A stretch of DNA of 36,859 nt. Origin: Novosphingobium meiothermophilum (GTDB taxonomy: Bacteria; Pseudomonadota; Alphaproteobacteria; Sphingomonadales; Sphingomonadaceae). The notes below the pieces were generated by a model. It saw only the letters and a program-made list of their open reading frames with translations. It was not told the DNA's origin and did not search any database. The position numbers and the translations under genes are program-made. The DNA lies in NCBI RefSeq assembly GCF_003171715.1, contig NZ_QGHL01000016.1:1-36859 (forward strand), given 5' to 3'. Shown piece after piece: positions 15,896-28,787 of the stretch; within the stretch, counting starts at the first letter, position 1; each line of letters opens with the position of its first letter.

Positions 15896-17152
15896 GTGCT
15901 CTACAAGGCTTATGAGATCCAGCGTTCCCTGATGAACGCCAGCAGTGCCTGGGCTTCGATGATGGCCGATGCACTCACCGATCCGCGCAATCCCTTTGCC
16001 GGGATCGGCCCTTCGCAGACGATCGCCAACGCGCTTGATGTCTTCGCACATGCGGCGGCGCCGCGCGGCAAGCCTGCTTTCGGGATCAAGGTGGTGCATG
16101 TCGATGGCCATGCCCATGCGGTGAAGGAAACCACGGTCATCACGCGCCCCTTCGGCGATCTCAAGATGTTCACCCACGAGGGTCTGCCCAAGGATGCGCC
16201 GCGTCTGCTGATCGTCGCGCCCATGAGCGGGCACTATGCCACGCTGCTGCGCGGCACGGTGGAGCGGATGCTGGAGCGCTGCGTCGTCTATATCACCGAC
16301 TGGGCCGATGCGAAGCTGGTGCCGCTGGCCGAGGGCGTTTTCGATCTGGACGACTACATCGATTACCTGATCGGTTTTCTCGAACATATCGGCGAAGGCG
16401 CGCACATGATGGCGGTGTGCCAGCCGTCGGTCCCGGCCCTTGCCGCCACCGCGATCATGGGGGCGCAGAAGCATCCCTGCCGTCCGGTTACACTCACCAT
16501 GATGGGCGGCCCGATCGATACCCGCGAAAGCCCCACGGCGGTGAATGACCACGCTATCACCAAGCCCTATGTGTGGTTCAAGCACAATGTCATCACCACG
16601 GTTCCGGCCAACTATCCCGGCGAGGGGCGGCGCGTCTATCCGGGCTTCGTGCAGCTTGCCAGCTTCATGTCGATGAACCTCGGCAGCCACATGATGAGCC
16701 ACTACAAGCTGTTCCAGCACATGAACGAAGGCGCCGACGAGAGCGCCGAGGCGACCAAGGCGTTCTACGACGAATACCGCGCCGTCTGCGACCTTCCGGC
16801 GGAGTTCTATCTCCAGACGGTGGACGTGGTGTTCCAGCGCCACGCCCTGCCCAAGGGCGAGTTCGTCCATCGCGGACACGCGGTCGATCTGGGCGCCATC
16901 ACCGACACCGCCATCCTGTGCATCGAGGGTGAACGCGACGACATTTCGGGCATTGGCCAGACCAAGGCAGCGCTGAAGGTCACGCCGAACCTGCCGGAGG
17001 AGATGAAGCACTATCTGCTCGCCCCGGAAGTGGGCCATTACGGCATCTTCAACGGTTCGCGCTGGCGCACGGCCATTGCGCCCGTGATCGAGAAATGGAT
17101 CGGCAAATTCGACAAGAAGGCCAAGGGCCGCAAGCTGTCGGTCGTCGCCTGA
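15896..17152 (+). CDS. phaZ: Intracellular polyhydroxyalkanoate depolymerase
   Basis: Breaks down stored PHB/PHA granules in the cytoplasm. The 418-residue protein has the intracellular PhaZ1 form. Its N-terminus, MLYKAYEIQRS, is typical of the family. The lipase-like box uses cysteine instead of serine (AVCQPSVP, Cys175), as in Ralstonia PhaZ1. Asp in GERDDISG and His in PEVGHYGIF complete the triad. I chose the GTG at 15896 because AGGTG lies 7 bases upstream and the family start follows; a GTG three codons earlier is the alternative. It has no signal peptide, as expected. A PhaR-like element lies upstream and a hairpin directly follows the stop. No PHA synthase gene is in the window. Confidence 0.95.
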   Translation: MLYKAYEIQRSLMNASSAWASMMADALTDPRNPFAGIGPSQTIANALDVFAHAAAPRGKPAFGIKVVHVDGHAHAVKETTVITRPFGDLKMFTHEGLPKDAPRLLIVAPMSGHYATLLRGTVERMLERCVVYITDWADAKLVPLAEGVFDLDDYIDYLIGFLEHIGEGAHMMAVCQPSVPALAATAIMGAQKHPCRPVTLTMMGGPIDTRESPTAVNDHAITKPYVWFKHNVITTVPANYPGEGRRVYPGFVQLASFMSMNLGSHMMSHYKLFQHMNEGADESAEATKAFYDEYRAVCDLPAEFYLQTVDVVFQRHALPKGEFVHRGHAVDLGAITDTAILCIEGERDDISGIGQTKAALKVTPNLPEEMKHYLLAPEVGHYGIFNGSRWRTAIAPVIEKWIGKFDKKAKGRKLSVVA

Positions 17153-17154
17153 TT

Positions 17155-17170
17155 CGGGCCTTCGGGCCCG
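17155..17170 (+). terminator. TTCG-capped hairpin after phaZ
   Basis: CGGGCC-TTCG-GGCCCG begins 3 bases after the phaZ stop. The stable UUCG-type loop suggests an mRNA 3' end structure. There is no U-tract, so termination would be weak or need Rho. The rest of 17171-17371 holds only a 12-bp palindrome (17218-17229) and the site at 17317. Confidence 0.4.
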
Positions 17171-17316
17171 CGCGTCCGGTCGGCCGCGCGGGGTCAGCCC
17201 TCCTTTTGCAAGGGCAAGGGGCATGCCCCGTTTACAGACCCGCGCGGAATGGTCCCGTCGCGGGACGGTGCGGCGCTTTGACTGCGGCCAAAGGGCACGT
17301 TTGACGCTGTGAAACA

Positions 17317-17327
17317 TTGTGCAATGC
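17317..17327 (-). promoter_or_regulatory. Inverted copy of the phaZ TGCA element before the GT2 gene
   Basis: TTGTGCAATGC is the exact reverse complement of GCATTGCACAA at 15813-15823. It lies 45 bases upstream of the glycosyltransferase start. With one consensus mismatch at its outer base it could be a weaker PhaR-type site; the two copies bracket phaZ. Confidence 0.35.
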
Positions 17328-17371
17328 GGGGGCAACCAACGGTTCGCCCCGGTTGGGCATGTCTTGCAGCG

Positions 17372-18337
17372 ATGAGCAGAACGGCGACACCAGACGAGCA
17401 ATGCGTGGATGCGCCCGTGCTTGCGCGGGCCGAACCGGCTGAGCACGAACGCGCCCCGCGCGTCAGCGTGATCCTGCCCGTTCACAACGGTGCTGCCTTT
17501 CTGGATGAGGCCATCGCCTCGATCCTCGGCCAGACCTTCACCGACTTCGAACTGATCTGCGTGGACGATGGCTCCACCGATGCGACACCGGCAATCCTCG
17601 CGCGCCATGCGCGGGCCGACCGGCGCGTGCGGATCATCACCAACCGCCCCAACAAGGGCCTGCCCGGCGCGCTGAACACCGGCTTTGCCGCGGCGCGCGG
17701 CGAACTGCACACCTGGACATCCGATGACAACATCGCCCGTCCGCATATGCTGGAACGGCTGGTTGCCGCGCTCGATGCCGATCCCGATGCGGCCATTGCC
17801 CATGCCGATTACAGCGTTATCGACGCTGAGGGTCGCGTGATCGGTTACCAGAAGGTCGGCCCGGCAAGCGAGATCCTGCTGGGCAACCGGATCGGCGCCG
17901 CCTTTCTCTACCGCGCGGTCGTGACCCATGCTCTGGCAGGCTATGACGAGGCCCTGTTCGGGGTTGAGGACTATGACTTCTGGCTGCGTGCGGCGCGCAG
18001 TTTCCGCTTCGTCACGCTCAGCGAAGATCTCTATCTCTACCGCCGGCACGAAGGCAGCCTGACCGACCAGCGCGCGGCCCGGATCCACAGCCTCGGCGCG
18101 CAGATCCTGCGGCGTGAACTGGCCATGGTGCAAGACCGCAGGCTGCGCGCGCGGGCCCTTGTCGAACATGGTCTGGCGAGCTGGATCGATCCCCGGATCG
18201 ACATGCTCGCGCGCGGCCTGCTGCTGTCACCCGGCCTTGCGCGGGGCCGGACCGGCACGATCATGCGCCATCTGGGCCATCATCTTCGCCGGATCATTTT
18301 CCGCCACGTCGCTGCCTTCACACGAAGAACTGGGTGA
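17372..18337 (+). CDS. Family 2 glycosyltransferase
   Basis: A 321-residue GT-A enzyme. After a 30-residue variable tail, VSVILPVHNG and DDGSTD (65-70) bind the nucleotide, and TSDDN (117-120) is the DxD-type metal site. EDYDFWLRAA matches the acceptor/base motif of GT2 enzymes. It transfers a sugar from a UDP- or GDP-linked donor, probably to a lipid-linked or surface glycan; donor and acceptor are unknown. There is no membrane segment, so it works at the cytoplasmic face. The ATG at 17372 has no strong ribosome-binding site; an in-frame ATG 21 codons earlier exists. Its last 20 bases overlap the convergent MaoC gene. Confidence 0.88.
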   Translation: MSRTATPDEQCVDAPVLARAEPAEHERAPRVSVILPVHNGAAFLDEAIASILGQTFTDFELICVDDGSTDATPAILARHARADRRVRIITNRPNKGLPGALNTGFAAARGELHTWTSDDNIARPHMLERLVAALDADPDAAIAHADYSVIDAEGRVIGYQKVGPASEILLGNRIGAAFLYRAVVTHALAGYDEALFGVEDYDFWLRAARSFRFVTLSEDLYLYRRHEGSLTDQRAARIHSLGAQILRRELAMVQDRRLRARALVEHGLASWIDPRIDMLARGLLLSPGLARGRTGTIMRHLGHHLRRIIFRHVAAFTRRTG

Positions 18338-18779
18338 TCCACTCACACTGAAGCGCGGGCTTGGCCTCGCCTTCGATCTCCACCGTGATCTCCATCGTCT
18401 GCTGCCACTGGCCGGGGCGCTTCTCCTCCATGTCGAGCAGCCGGAAAACGCCGCGAATGCGCTTGCCCACGCGGACGGGTGCAAGAAAGCGGGTGCGGTT
18501 GCCGCCATAGTTGACCCCCATCCTGATATGTTCGGGCCGCGGACAATCGCTTTCCATCGTCAGCAGCGGGATCAGCGAGAGAGTGAGGAAGCCGTGCGCG
18601 ATCGGCCCGCCAAAGGGGGTGAGTTTCGCCTTTTCGGGGTCGACATGGATGAACTGGAAGTCGCCGGTTGCCTCGGCGAACTTGTTGACTCGCTCCTGCG
18701 TGATCTCGATCCATGGCGATGTGCCGACCACCTCGCCAACCATGCCCTTGATCTGTTCGGCGGGGACGAATCTTGCCAT
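18318..18779 (-). CDS. MaoC-family (R)-specific enoyl-CoA hydratase-like protein
   Basis: A 153-residue hot-dog-fold protein. The hydratase 2 motif is seen as ATGDFQFIHVDPEKA (residues 37-51, with Asp40 and His45 as the catalytic pair), followed by PFGGPIAHGFLTLSL. Such enzymes hydrate trans-2-enoyl-CoA to (R)-3-hydroxyacyl-CoA; this length and sequence fit the stand-alone NodN/MaoC group. It could supply (R)-3-hydroxyacyl-CoA for PHA, which would suit the nearby phaZ, but this is inference. The start at 18779 (MARFVPAE) has GGAG about 11 bases upstream. The gene ends inside the tail of the convergent glycosyltransferase gene. Confidence 0.88.
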   Translation of the reverse strand: MARFVPAEQIKGMVGEVVGTSPWIEITQERVNKFAEATGDFQFIHVDPEKAKLTPFGGPIAHGFLTLSLIPLLTMESDCPRPEHIRMGVNYGGNRTRFLAPVRVGKRIRGVFRLLDMEEKRPGQWQQTMEITVEIEGEAKPALQCEWITQFFV

Positions 18780-18861
18780 GTCTGCGCGTGCTCCTGCTGG
18801 TTCGTTCAGGCAGCACGATGGCGACAAGCCCGGCGATGTGCAAGCCGATTTAAGCGTGTGA

Positions 18862-20229
18862 TTAAATAGTGGCCGGTGCGGCTGTGAAGGCGGGATTGGG
18901 GCGGAACGGCACAGGCTGCGCAGTGCGCACGCGCTGGATATAGGCCCACAACCCGCATTGCAGACCGACCAGCATGTAGCAGAAGGGCTGGAACGCGATG
19001 CCGACAAAGGTCGATCCCACAAGATAGATCAACTGCGCCTGTTGCAGCGCCTCTGCCAGCGGGCCGACCCAGCGGAAGGCTTCGCTTTCCTCCTTGCGAT
19101 AGCGCCGTCGCAGCACTTCCATCTGCCACAGGCCCAGCAGGTGCAGTGCCAGCCACATGCCCAGCCCCGGCCAGCCGTGTTCGCCCAGCATCTCGAAATA
19201 GCTGGAATGATAGGCCCGCGCCTCGTCCACCACGGGGCGGTATTCAAGCGCGGTATTGTTGTCGCCCGCCTGACGAGCGGTCACGGCGTTGTATTCGACC
19301 CTGTTCTGCCGATAGGCATCGAAGCCTCCGCCAAACGGATGGCGTTCGACATATTCGAGCGTCCATTTCCACACCGCCACGCGGGTGGACGCGGATTCAT
19401 CGGACTGGTGGTTGCGGATCGTGCTCATCCGCGCAACGAAATCGGCTGGCAGCAGCGGCACCGCGACAAGAGCGCCCACCGCCATGAGCGATACGATCAT
19501 GACCCGCCGCTTGGCCGTGCGCAGAATCAGCGCAGCCAGCACCACCACGCAGACAAGCCCCGTGCGCGCGCCGGTGCCGATCGGCATCAGGGCGCACGAG
19601 AAGCACAGCGCCCAGGCAAACACCTTTACCCGCCATTCGGGCGGAAAGATCGTGCCGAACCGCGACAGCCAAAGCGCCAGCGGGATGACCGCAATTGCCA
19701 CGGCCGAAATGATCGAGCTTTCATAAAGGCCGGTGTTGTTATCGACCAGAAGCCGCAGCGTGCCATAGCCGCCGCCGCCGGTCAGGGTCTTGATGCCGCC
19801 GCCGATCACGATGACCCCGATCGACAGCACCATGACCAGCGTCAGCGCCTCGATCCGCAGGCGCGTGCGCAGGGTCAGCGGCAGGAACATGGCAAAGACG
19901 AGCGCCTTCCACACCCATGACCATTTTTCGGCGGCCTCCACCGGAAAGTCCGCGCGTTGCGTGGCTATCCCGCAATAGACCAGCAGCGCCAGCATCAGGA
20001 ACTGGCGCAGCGAGAAGCGCGTGCCGTTCTTGTCCTCGGCCACGAACCACGCGCCGAACGCCAGCAGAAAGGCGATCAGCGAGATCGGGATCTGGGCAAG
20101 GATACCCCAGCTGACCTTCTGGGGGGAGACGATATCGATATAGGTATAGGCAAGCACGAAGATGAACGGCCGCCTGAAGCCTGCCGCCAGAAAGGCCGCA
20201 ACGAAGGTCAGCAGGAACAGGTCAAGCAT
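18862..20229 (-). CDS. O-antigen ligase-like protein, exosortase A system type
   Basis: A 455-residue inner-membrane protein with about ten hydrophobic segments and a large periplasmic loop, the Wzy/WaaL layout. The N-terminus (RRPFIFVLAYTYIDIVSPQKVSWG) and ESASTRVAVWKWTLEYVERHPFGGGFDAY resemble the putative O-glycosylation ligases of exosortase A loci. It would transfer or polymerise lipid-linked glycan onto protein or polysaccharide. I chose the ATG at 20229 because family members begin at the first membrane helix and it overlaps a small upstream ORF by 8 bases; longer in-frame starts add residues with no family look. The divergent GT4 gene belongs to the same system. Exosortase itself is not in the window. 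Confidence 0.82.
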   Translation of the reverse strand: MLDLFLLTFVAAFLAAGFRRPFIFVLAYTYIDIVSPQKVSWGILAQIPISLIAFLLAFGAWFVAEDKNGTRFSLRQFLMLALLVYCGIATQRADFPVEAAEKWSWVWKALVFAMFLPLTLRTRLRIEALTLVMVLSIGVIVIGGGIKTLTGGGGYGTLRLLVDNNTGLYESSIISAVAIAVIPLALWLSRFGTIFPPEWRVKVFAWALCFSCALMPIGTGARTGLVCVVVLAALILRTAKRRVMIVSLMAVGALVAVPLLPADFVARMSTIRNHQSDESASTRVAVWKWTLEYVERHPFGGGFDAYRQNRVEYNAVTARQAGDNNTALEYRPVVDEARAYHSSYFEMLGEHGWPGLGMWLALHLLGLWQMEVLRRRYRKEESEAFRWVGPLAEALQQAQLIYLVGSTFVGIAFQPFCYMLVGLQCGLWAYIQRVRTAQPVPFRPNPAFTAAPATI

Positions 20230-20395
20230 TGCCGCGATCCGGCCCGGCCGCTGCATCGTGCACACGCGACTGGCGGAAGGGCGCCCGGCGTTTGGGCAGC
20301 GAGGGATCATCATCAAGATCGTCGCGCTTCAACAGCCGCCAGATGGCAATCGCCAGCAGCAGATGCGGCAGGAAGACGGTGAACTTGTCGATCAT
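20222..20395 (-). CDS. Small membrane protein overlapping the O-ligase start
   Basis: A 57-residue open frame, MIDKFTVFLPHLLLAIAIWR then a charged tail (KRDDLDDDPSLPKRR). Residues 5-22 form one hydrophobic helix, with a strongly charged cytoplasmic-looking tail, which is unlike random GC-rich sequence. Its stop lies 8 bases inside the O-ligase gene, the usual layout of coupled genes. The ribosome-binding site is weak. Unrecognised; a small partner of the ligase is possible. Confidence 0.5.
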   Translation of the reverse strand: MIDKFTVFLPHLLLAIAIWRLLKRDDLDDDPSLPKRRAPFRQSRVHDAAAGPDRGNA

Positions 20396-20461
20396 GGCTG
20401 CACGCTGGCTACCCGATCGAGGTTGACGCGGCGTTAAGCCTTGTCTGGCAGGAAGCGGGAA

Positions 20462-21718
20462 ATGACCCGCATCCTGCACGTCCTCGATCATTCGCTGCCG
20501 CTGCACAGCGGCTATACCTTCCGCACCCGCGCGATCCTGAAGGCGCAGGAGGCCTTGGGGCTGGATGTGCGCGGGCTGACCGGGCAGCGCCATGCCGCGC
20601 CCGCCAATGCAAAGCCTGGCAGCGCCGCGCTCTCCGCCTCCGGCCCTGAAGAAATCGATGGGCTGCGCTTCTATCGCACGCCGGGCACGCCGGGCGGTCT
20701 GCCGCTGGTGCGCGAATGGGCCGAAGTGGCTGCGCTTGCCGATCGCATCGTCGAGGTTGCGCGGGAATGGCGGCCCGATGTGCTCCACGCCCATTCGCCT
20801 GCCCTGTGCGGCCTTGCGGCAATCCGCGCGGCGCGCAGGCTTGGCCTTCCGGTGGTCTATGAAATCCGCGCCTTCTGGGAGGATGCTGCCGTCGGAAACG
20901 GCACGGGCCGCGAAGGCTCGGCAAAATACTGGCTCACACGCACGCTGGAGAGCGATGTGGTGGCCGCCGCCGACCGGGTGGTGACGATCTGCGAAGGACT
21001 GCGGCAGGATCTGGTGGCGCGCGGCTTCGCGCCGGAAAAGATCACGATCATGCCCAATGGCGTCGATCTGGAAATGTTCGGTGAGCCGCTGCCGCGCGAT
21101 CATGCGCTGGCGCAGGAACTGGGGCTGGGTGCCGGACCAGTGATCGGCTTTCTGGGAAGTTTCTATCCCTATGAAGGGCTGGACGATCTGATTGCCGCCA
21201 TGCCGGCCATAACGGCACGCGTGCCCGATGCACGGCTGCTGCTGGTGGGCGGCGGCCCGGCCGATGCTGACCTTCGCGTCCGTGCCCAGGCCAGCCCGGC
21301 TGCCGCAGCCATCCGCTTTGTCGGGCGGGTGCCGCACGATCAGGTGGACCGCTATTATTCGCTGGTCGATGTTGTTTGCTATCCGCGCAAGGCCATGCGG
21401 CTTACCGAACTGGTGACACCGCTCAAGCCGCTTGAGGCCATGGCGCAGGGTAAACTGGTTGCGGCATCCGATGTCGGGGGACACCGCGAACTGATCCGGC
21501 ATGGTTCTACCGGAACCCTGTTTGCCGCGGATGATCCGGCGGCCCTTGGCGAAGCCGTTTCGGCCTTGCTTGCCGCGCGCGGCGCGTGGCAGCAGCAGCG
21601 CGAAACCGCCCGCGCTTTCGTGCGGGAACACCATGACTGGGCAATCAACGCGAGGCGTTATCAAGCTGTTTACCAAGCCCTGCTAGCCAAGGCACGATTG
21701 ACCTCCGTGGCCGCATGA
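20462..21718 (+). CDS. Family 4 glycosyltransferase, exosortase A system-associated
   Basis: A 418-residue GT-B glycosyltransferase. It opens with MTRILHVLDHSLPLHSGYTF, which is close to the signature of the exosortase A/PEP-CTERM-associated transferases, and carries HAHSPALCGLAA, the hinge PNGVD, and the GT4 donor motif TPLKPLEAMAQGK with the conserved glutamate. The ATG at 20462 follows AGGA by 8 bases. It starts 66 bases from the divergent small ORF/O-ligase unit. It would add a sugar to a lipid-linked exopolysaccharide or protein-glycan precursor on the cytoplasmic side. Family membership is strong; donor and product are unknown. Confidence 0.88.
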   Translation: MTRILHVLDHSLPLHSGYTFRTRAILKAQEALGLDVRGLTGQRHAAPANAKPGSAALSASGPEEIDGLRFYRTPGTPGGLPLVREWAEVAALADRIVEVAREWRPDVLHAHSPALCGLAAIRAARRLGLPVVYEIRAFWEDAAVGNGTGREGSAKYWLTRTLESDVVAAADRVVTICEGLRQDLVARGFAPEKITIMPNGVDLEMFGEPLPRDHALAQELGLGAGPVIGFLGSFYPYEGLDDLIAAMPAITARVPDARLLLVGGGPADADLRVRAQASPAAAAIRFVGRVPHDQVDRYYSLVDVVCYPRKAMRLTELVTPLKPLEAMAQGKLVAASDVGGHRELIRHGSTGTLFAADDPAALGEAVSALLAARGAWQQQRETARAFVREHHDWAINARRYQAVYQALLAKARLTSVAA

Positions 21719-21770
21719 CCGGATCCGGCATGGCAGCGGCAGGGCGAGGCAGGAAACAGGACAGATCGCA

Positions 21771-23840
21771 GTGACCGAGACCACGCGCAACAACAAGCCG
21801 AAGCAGGCCGCGAAGCCCATTGCCGCGCACCCCATGTTCCCGGCAGTGACGGCGCTTTGGTTCGCCACCTTCTTCGGGCTGGGAAGTTTCGCACTGGCAC
21901 CATCGCTGCTGGAAGGCCCGGTCGTGGCGCTGGGCATTCCCGATATCTTCCCCCCTGCCCGGCCGCCGCTGGGCTTCACGGTGCGCGCACTGACCGCGCT
22001 GGTCATGTTCGGTCTGGGTGGCGCAATCGGCCTGATGGCGGGCAGGATGCTGGCGCGCGGCAAGGTGCAGGCTCCGGTCCGCAACCGCGGCGTCGGTCAG
22101 GCATCGGTGCGCAAGCCTGCCGTTTATTCCGCGCATGAGGAAGCCGCTCTGCCCGATACGGCCGATAGCGTTGGTGCCGATGCTTCCGCCACCCGTTTCG
22201 AAGCCAATCACCGCCGTCCGCTCAACCCGCGCGAGGATCTTGACCTTCTCGACGAGATTGCCGGACCCTTTGCGGCCCCTGCCGCAGGCGCGATGGCAGC
22301 CGATGATGCGCTGGTGCTGGATGACAGCCATACCGCGCCCGTTTCGGCACACGAGGTTGCGGCGCACGAGAATGCCGCCCCCGCTTTCACGGTGGATGAT
22401 CTGCTTCCGTGGGAACGCGATGCGCAGGCTCTGCAACAGACCCTTCGGAACGCGGTGCAGCCGCAGATGCCGCACAATCCCGGCATCAAGGCCGATCCGC
22501 TTGATCTCGATGCACTGATGCACGCCGCGCACGGTGATTCGGCGCAGACCGAACCCGCACCGCAGGGGCCGATTGGCGTGCCGACTGCGTCCGCGCCCGC
22601 GCCCGCGCCAAAGCCGGTTGAGGTTACTGCGGCCCAGACCGTCGAGGCAGAGCCAGCCCCGGCCGTTCCCACAGCAGCGCCGCTGATTGCAAAGCCGCTG
22701 TTTCAGGCTCCGGCCGATGCCGCCACACCAATTGCGCGCGCGCCGCTCGACAAGCTGGGGCTGGTCCAGCTCACCGAGCGGCTCGCCCTCGCCATCGCCA
22801 CGGCAAAGCAGCGCCCGTCGGTGGCTGCCCAGGCAGCGCCGGCTCTTGCTCCCGCGCTGTCCCCGATCCTTTCGCCAAGCGTTGCCGAAGCCCCGTCGCA
22901 GCGCCGCGACGATGCCGCCGGGCACACCGACATTGTGGTTCCGTCCGTGGAAACGCAGGCCGAACCGGAGCAGACGGTTCCTGCCGCGCCGGTTCAGCCT
23001 GAGGCATCTGCGCAGCCGGCCTTTACCATCGCTGCTCCTGCGGTGCAGCCTGCTGCCGGCATTGCGCGTCTGCCGGGCCATGCGGGCGGCCTTACCGCGT
23101 TCACGCAGTCGGAAGGCGAACCCGCCCATGACGCAGACGGGCGCGTCGTGCCCCTGCGCCCGGCTGCTATGCAGCCGCTGTCGCTTGTCGACGACCTTCA
23201 GTATGCCGACGAGGATGACGCGCTCCCCGGTCTCGACCGGTTCCTGCGTGCGCCCGATGGTGCTTCCACTTCCTTCTCGCCGCTGTCGGTCAAACCCGCC
23301 AAGCTGCGCGAACAGGCCCCGGCTGCGCGCGAAGAGGCCGGCGAAGCGGAAGAAACGGCAGAAGCAACCGAAGCTGGCGATGCATGGGATGCTGGCACTG
23401 CCGAACCCGACGTGGCCGAAGACCGCTATCCTTCGCTGCTTGATGTCGGCCTTGCCTCGCTGCGCCACAAGACGACGGCCATGTTGACCGCCGAAGAGAA
23501 TGCCGATGCCGCCGAAGCAGGGGAAGCCGCGGAACCCGTGGTCGTCTTTCCCGGCGAGGCCGATGGCGAAGCGTCCTTCTCCCAGGCCGGGATTGCGGGA
23601 CCGGGGGCGGCCCGTCCGTTCGAGCGTCCTTCGATCCTAGCGGTTCAGGGCTCGCCTCTGGCCGCTCCCGGCAAGGCGGCGCCGGCCAGCCCGCTCGATC
23701 CGCTGATGAGCCAGCCGGTCGATCCCTTCGCGGATCACGCGGTCCCGGCACCGGCAAGCCTCCAGCCCGATCCGGAAGAGGCCGACCGTGCCCTGCGCGC
23801 CGCCCTCGCAACGCTCCAGCGGATGACGGCGCAGGGCTGA
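21771..23840 (+). CDS. Large membrane-anchored, mostly disordered protein of unknown function
   Basis: A 689-residue protein with GTG start and CAGGACAG upstream. Residues 22-46 and 69-92 are hydrophobic and likely membrane segments, joined by a short proline-rich loop. The remaining 590 residues are Ala/Pro/Glu-rich and look disordered. A few ordered-looking islands stand out: DDLLPWERDAQALQQTLRN (about 208-226), LDKLGLVQLTERLALAIA (about 326-343), DDALPGLDRFLRAP (about 482-495), DRYPSLLDVGLASLRHK (about 549-565) and the extreme C-terminus EADRALRAALATLQRMTAQ. This layout suggests a membrane-tethered scaffold with short binding motifs. It lies 52 bases after the GT4 gene, possibly in the same operon, and precedes gltB. 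I do not recognise it. Confidence 0.78.
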   Translation: MTETTRNNKPKQAAKPIAAHPMFPAVTALWFATFFGLGSFALAPSLLEGPVVALGIPDIFPPARPPLGFTVRALTALVMFGLGGAIGLMAGRMLARGKVQAPVRNRGVGQASVRKPAVYSAHEEAALPDTADSVGADASATRFEANHRRPLNPREDLDLLDEIAGPFAAPAAGAMAADDALVLDDSHTAPVSAHEVAAHENAAPAFTVDDLLPWERDAQALQQTLRNAVQPQMPHNPGIKADPLDLDALMHAAHGDSAQTEPAPQGPIGVPTASAPAPAPKPVEVTAAQTVEAEPAPAVPTAAPLIAKPLFQAPADAATPIARAPLDKLGLVQLTERLALAIATAKQRPSVAAQAAPALAPALSPILSPSVAEAPSQRRDDAAGHTDIVVPSVETQAEPEQTVPAAPVQPEASAQPAFTIAAPAVQPAAGIARLPGHAGGLTAFTQSEGEPAHDADGRVVPLRPAAMQPLSLVDDLQYADEDDALPGLDRFLRAPDGASTSFSPLSVKPAKLREQAPAAREEAGEAEETAEATEAGDAWDAGTAEPDVAEDRYPSLLDVGLASLRHKTTAMLTAEENADAAEAGEAAEPVVVFPGEADGEASFSQAGIAGPGAARPFERPSILAVQGSPLAAPGKAAPASPLDPLMSQPVDPFADHAVPAPASLQPDPEEADRALRAALATLQRMTAQG

Positions 23841-23955
23841 TCCTTTCGGCCTGCCGGGCCGGAAGCCAGGGTCAGCGCAGGGTTCCGGGCAGGTCCGGCC
23901 TGTTTCGCAGCCGTGGCCTGTGGTGCAGGTTTGTGCCGGGAAAGCCCGCAAAATC

Positions 23956-23968
23956 GGCACTTTGTGCC
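23956..23968. promoter_or_regulatory. Palindrome GGCAC-TTT-GTGCC upstream of gltB
   Basis: A perfect 5-bp inverted repeat about 165 bases before gltB, in an AT-richer stretch (23941-24060) that should hold the gltBD promoter. The GCAC/GTGC half-sites recall NtrC boxes, but the centre is shorter than usual. The 293 bases between the genes (23841-24133) hold nothing else that I can support. Confidence 0.3.
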
Positions 23969-24133
23969 ATGTCGCATAAGTATTTCCCGGTTTAACCGCC
24001 TGCTTGATGGCCTTGCGCGGTTGCAAAATAACTTTCCTGCAGTCATTGGGGCATTCCGCGCAACTTTCGTCGCCTTTCCGGCGGCGTGATTCGCGCGCTC
24101 TTTCCTCTTTTTGGATGTAGGACGATCATCGAG

Positions 24134-28774
<4,641 letters not shown>

Positions 28775-28787
28775 GGATTGAAATACA

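Noticed and set aside
17218..17229. The palindrome GGGGCATGCCCC after phaZ
   Set aside because: It is a short GC-rich palindrome with no repeat partner, no U-tract and no gene start close by. It is likely chance at this base composition.
15758..18169. An 803-codon open frame opposite phaZ and the glycosyltransferase
   Set aside because: It mirrors codon structure of the true genes. It crosses two well-supported plus-strand genes and has no recognisable domain.
18850..18865. TTAA-N8-TTAA resembling a CtrA box
   Set aside because: CtrA boxes have a 7-base spacer. The position overlaps the end of the O-ligase gene rather than a clear promoter.
21645..23468. A 607-codon antisense frame opposite the 689-residue protein
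   Set aside because: The plus-strand frame is longer, has membrane segments and a ribosome-binding site, and follows the GT4 gene; the antisense product is Arg/Gly-rich and unstructured.
23956..23968. An NtrC/sigma-54 promoter for gltB
   Set aside because: No GG-N10-GC sigma-54 core with correct spacing is seen near the palindrome, and the half-site spacing is too short for NtrC. It is listed only as a weak candidate operator.
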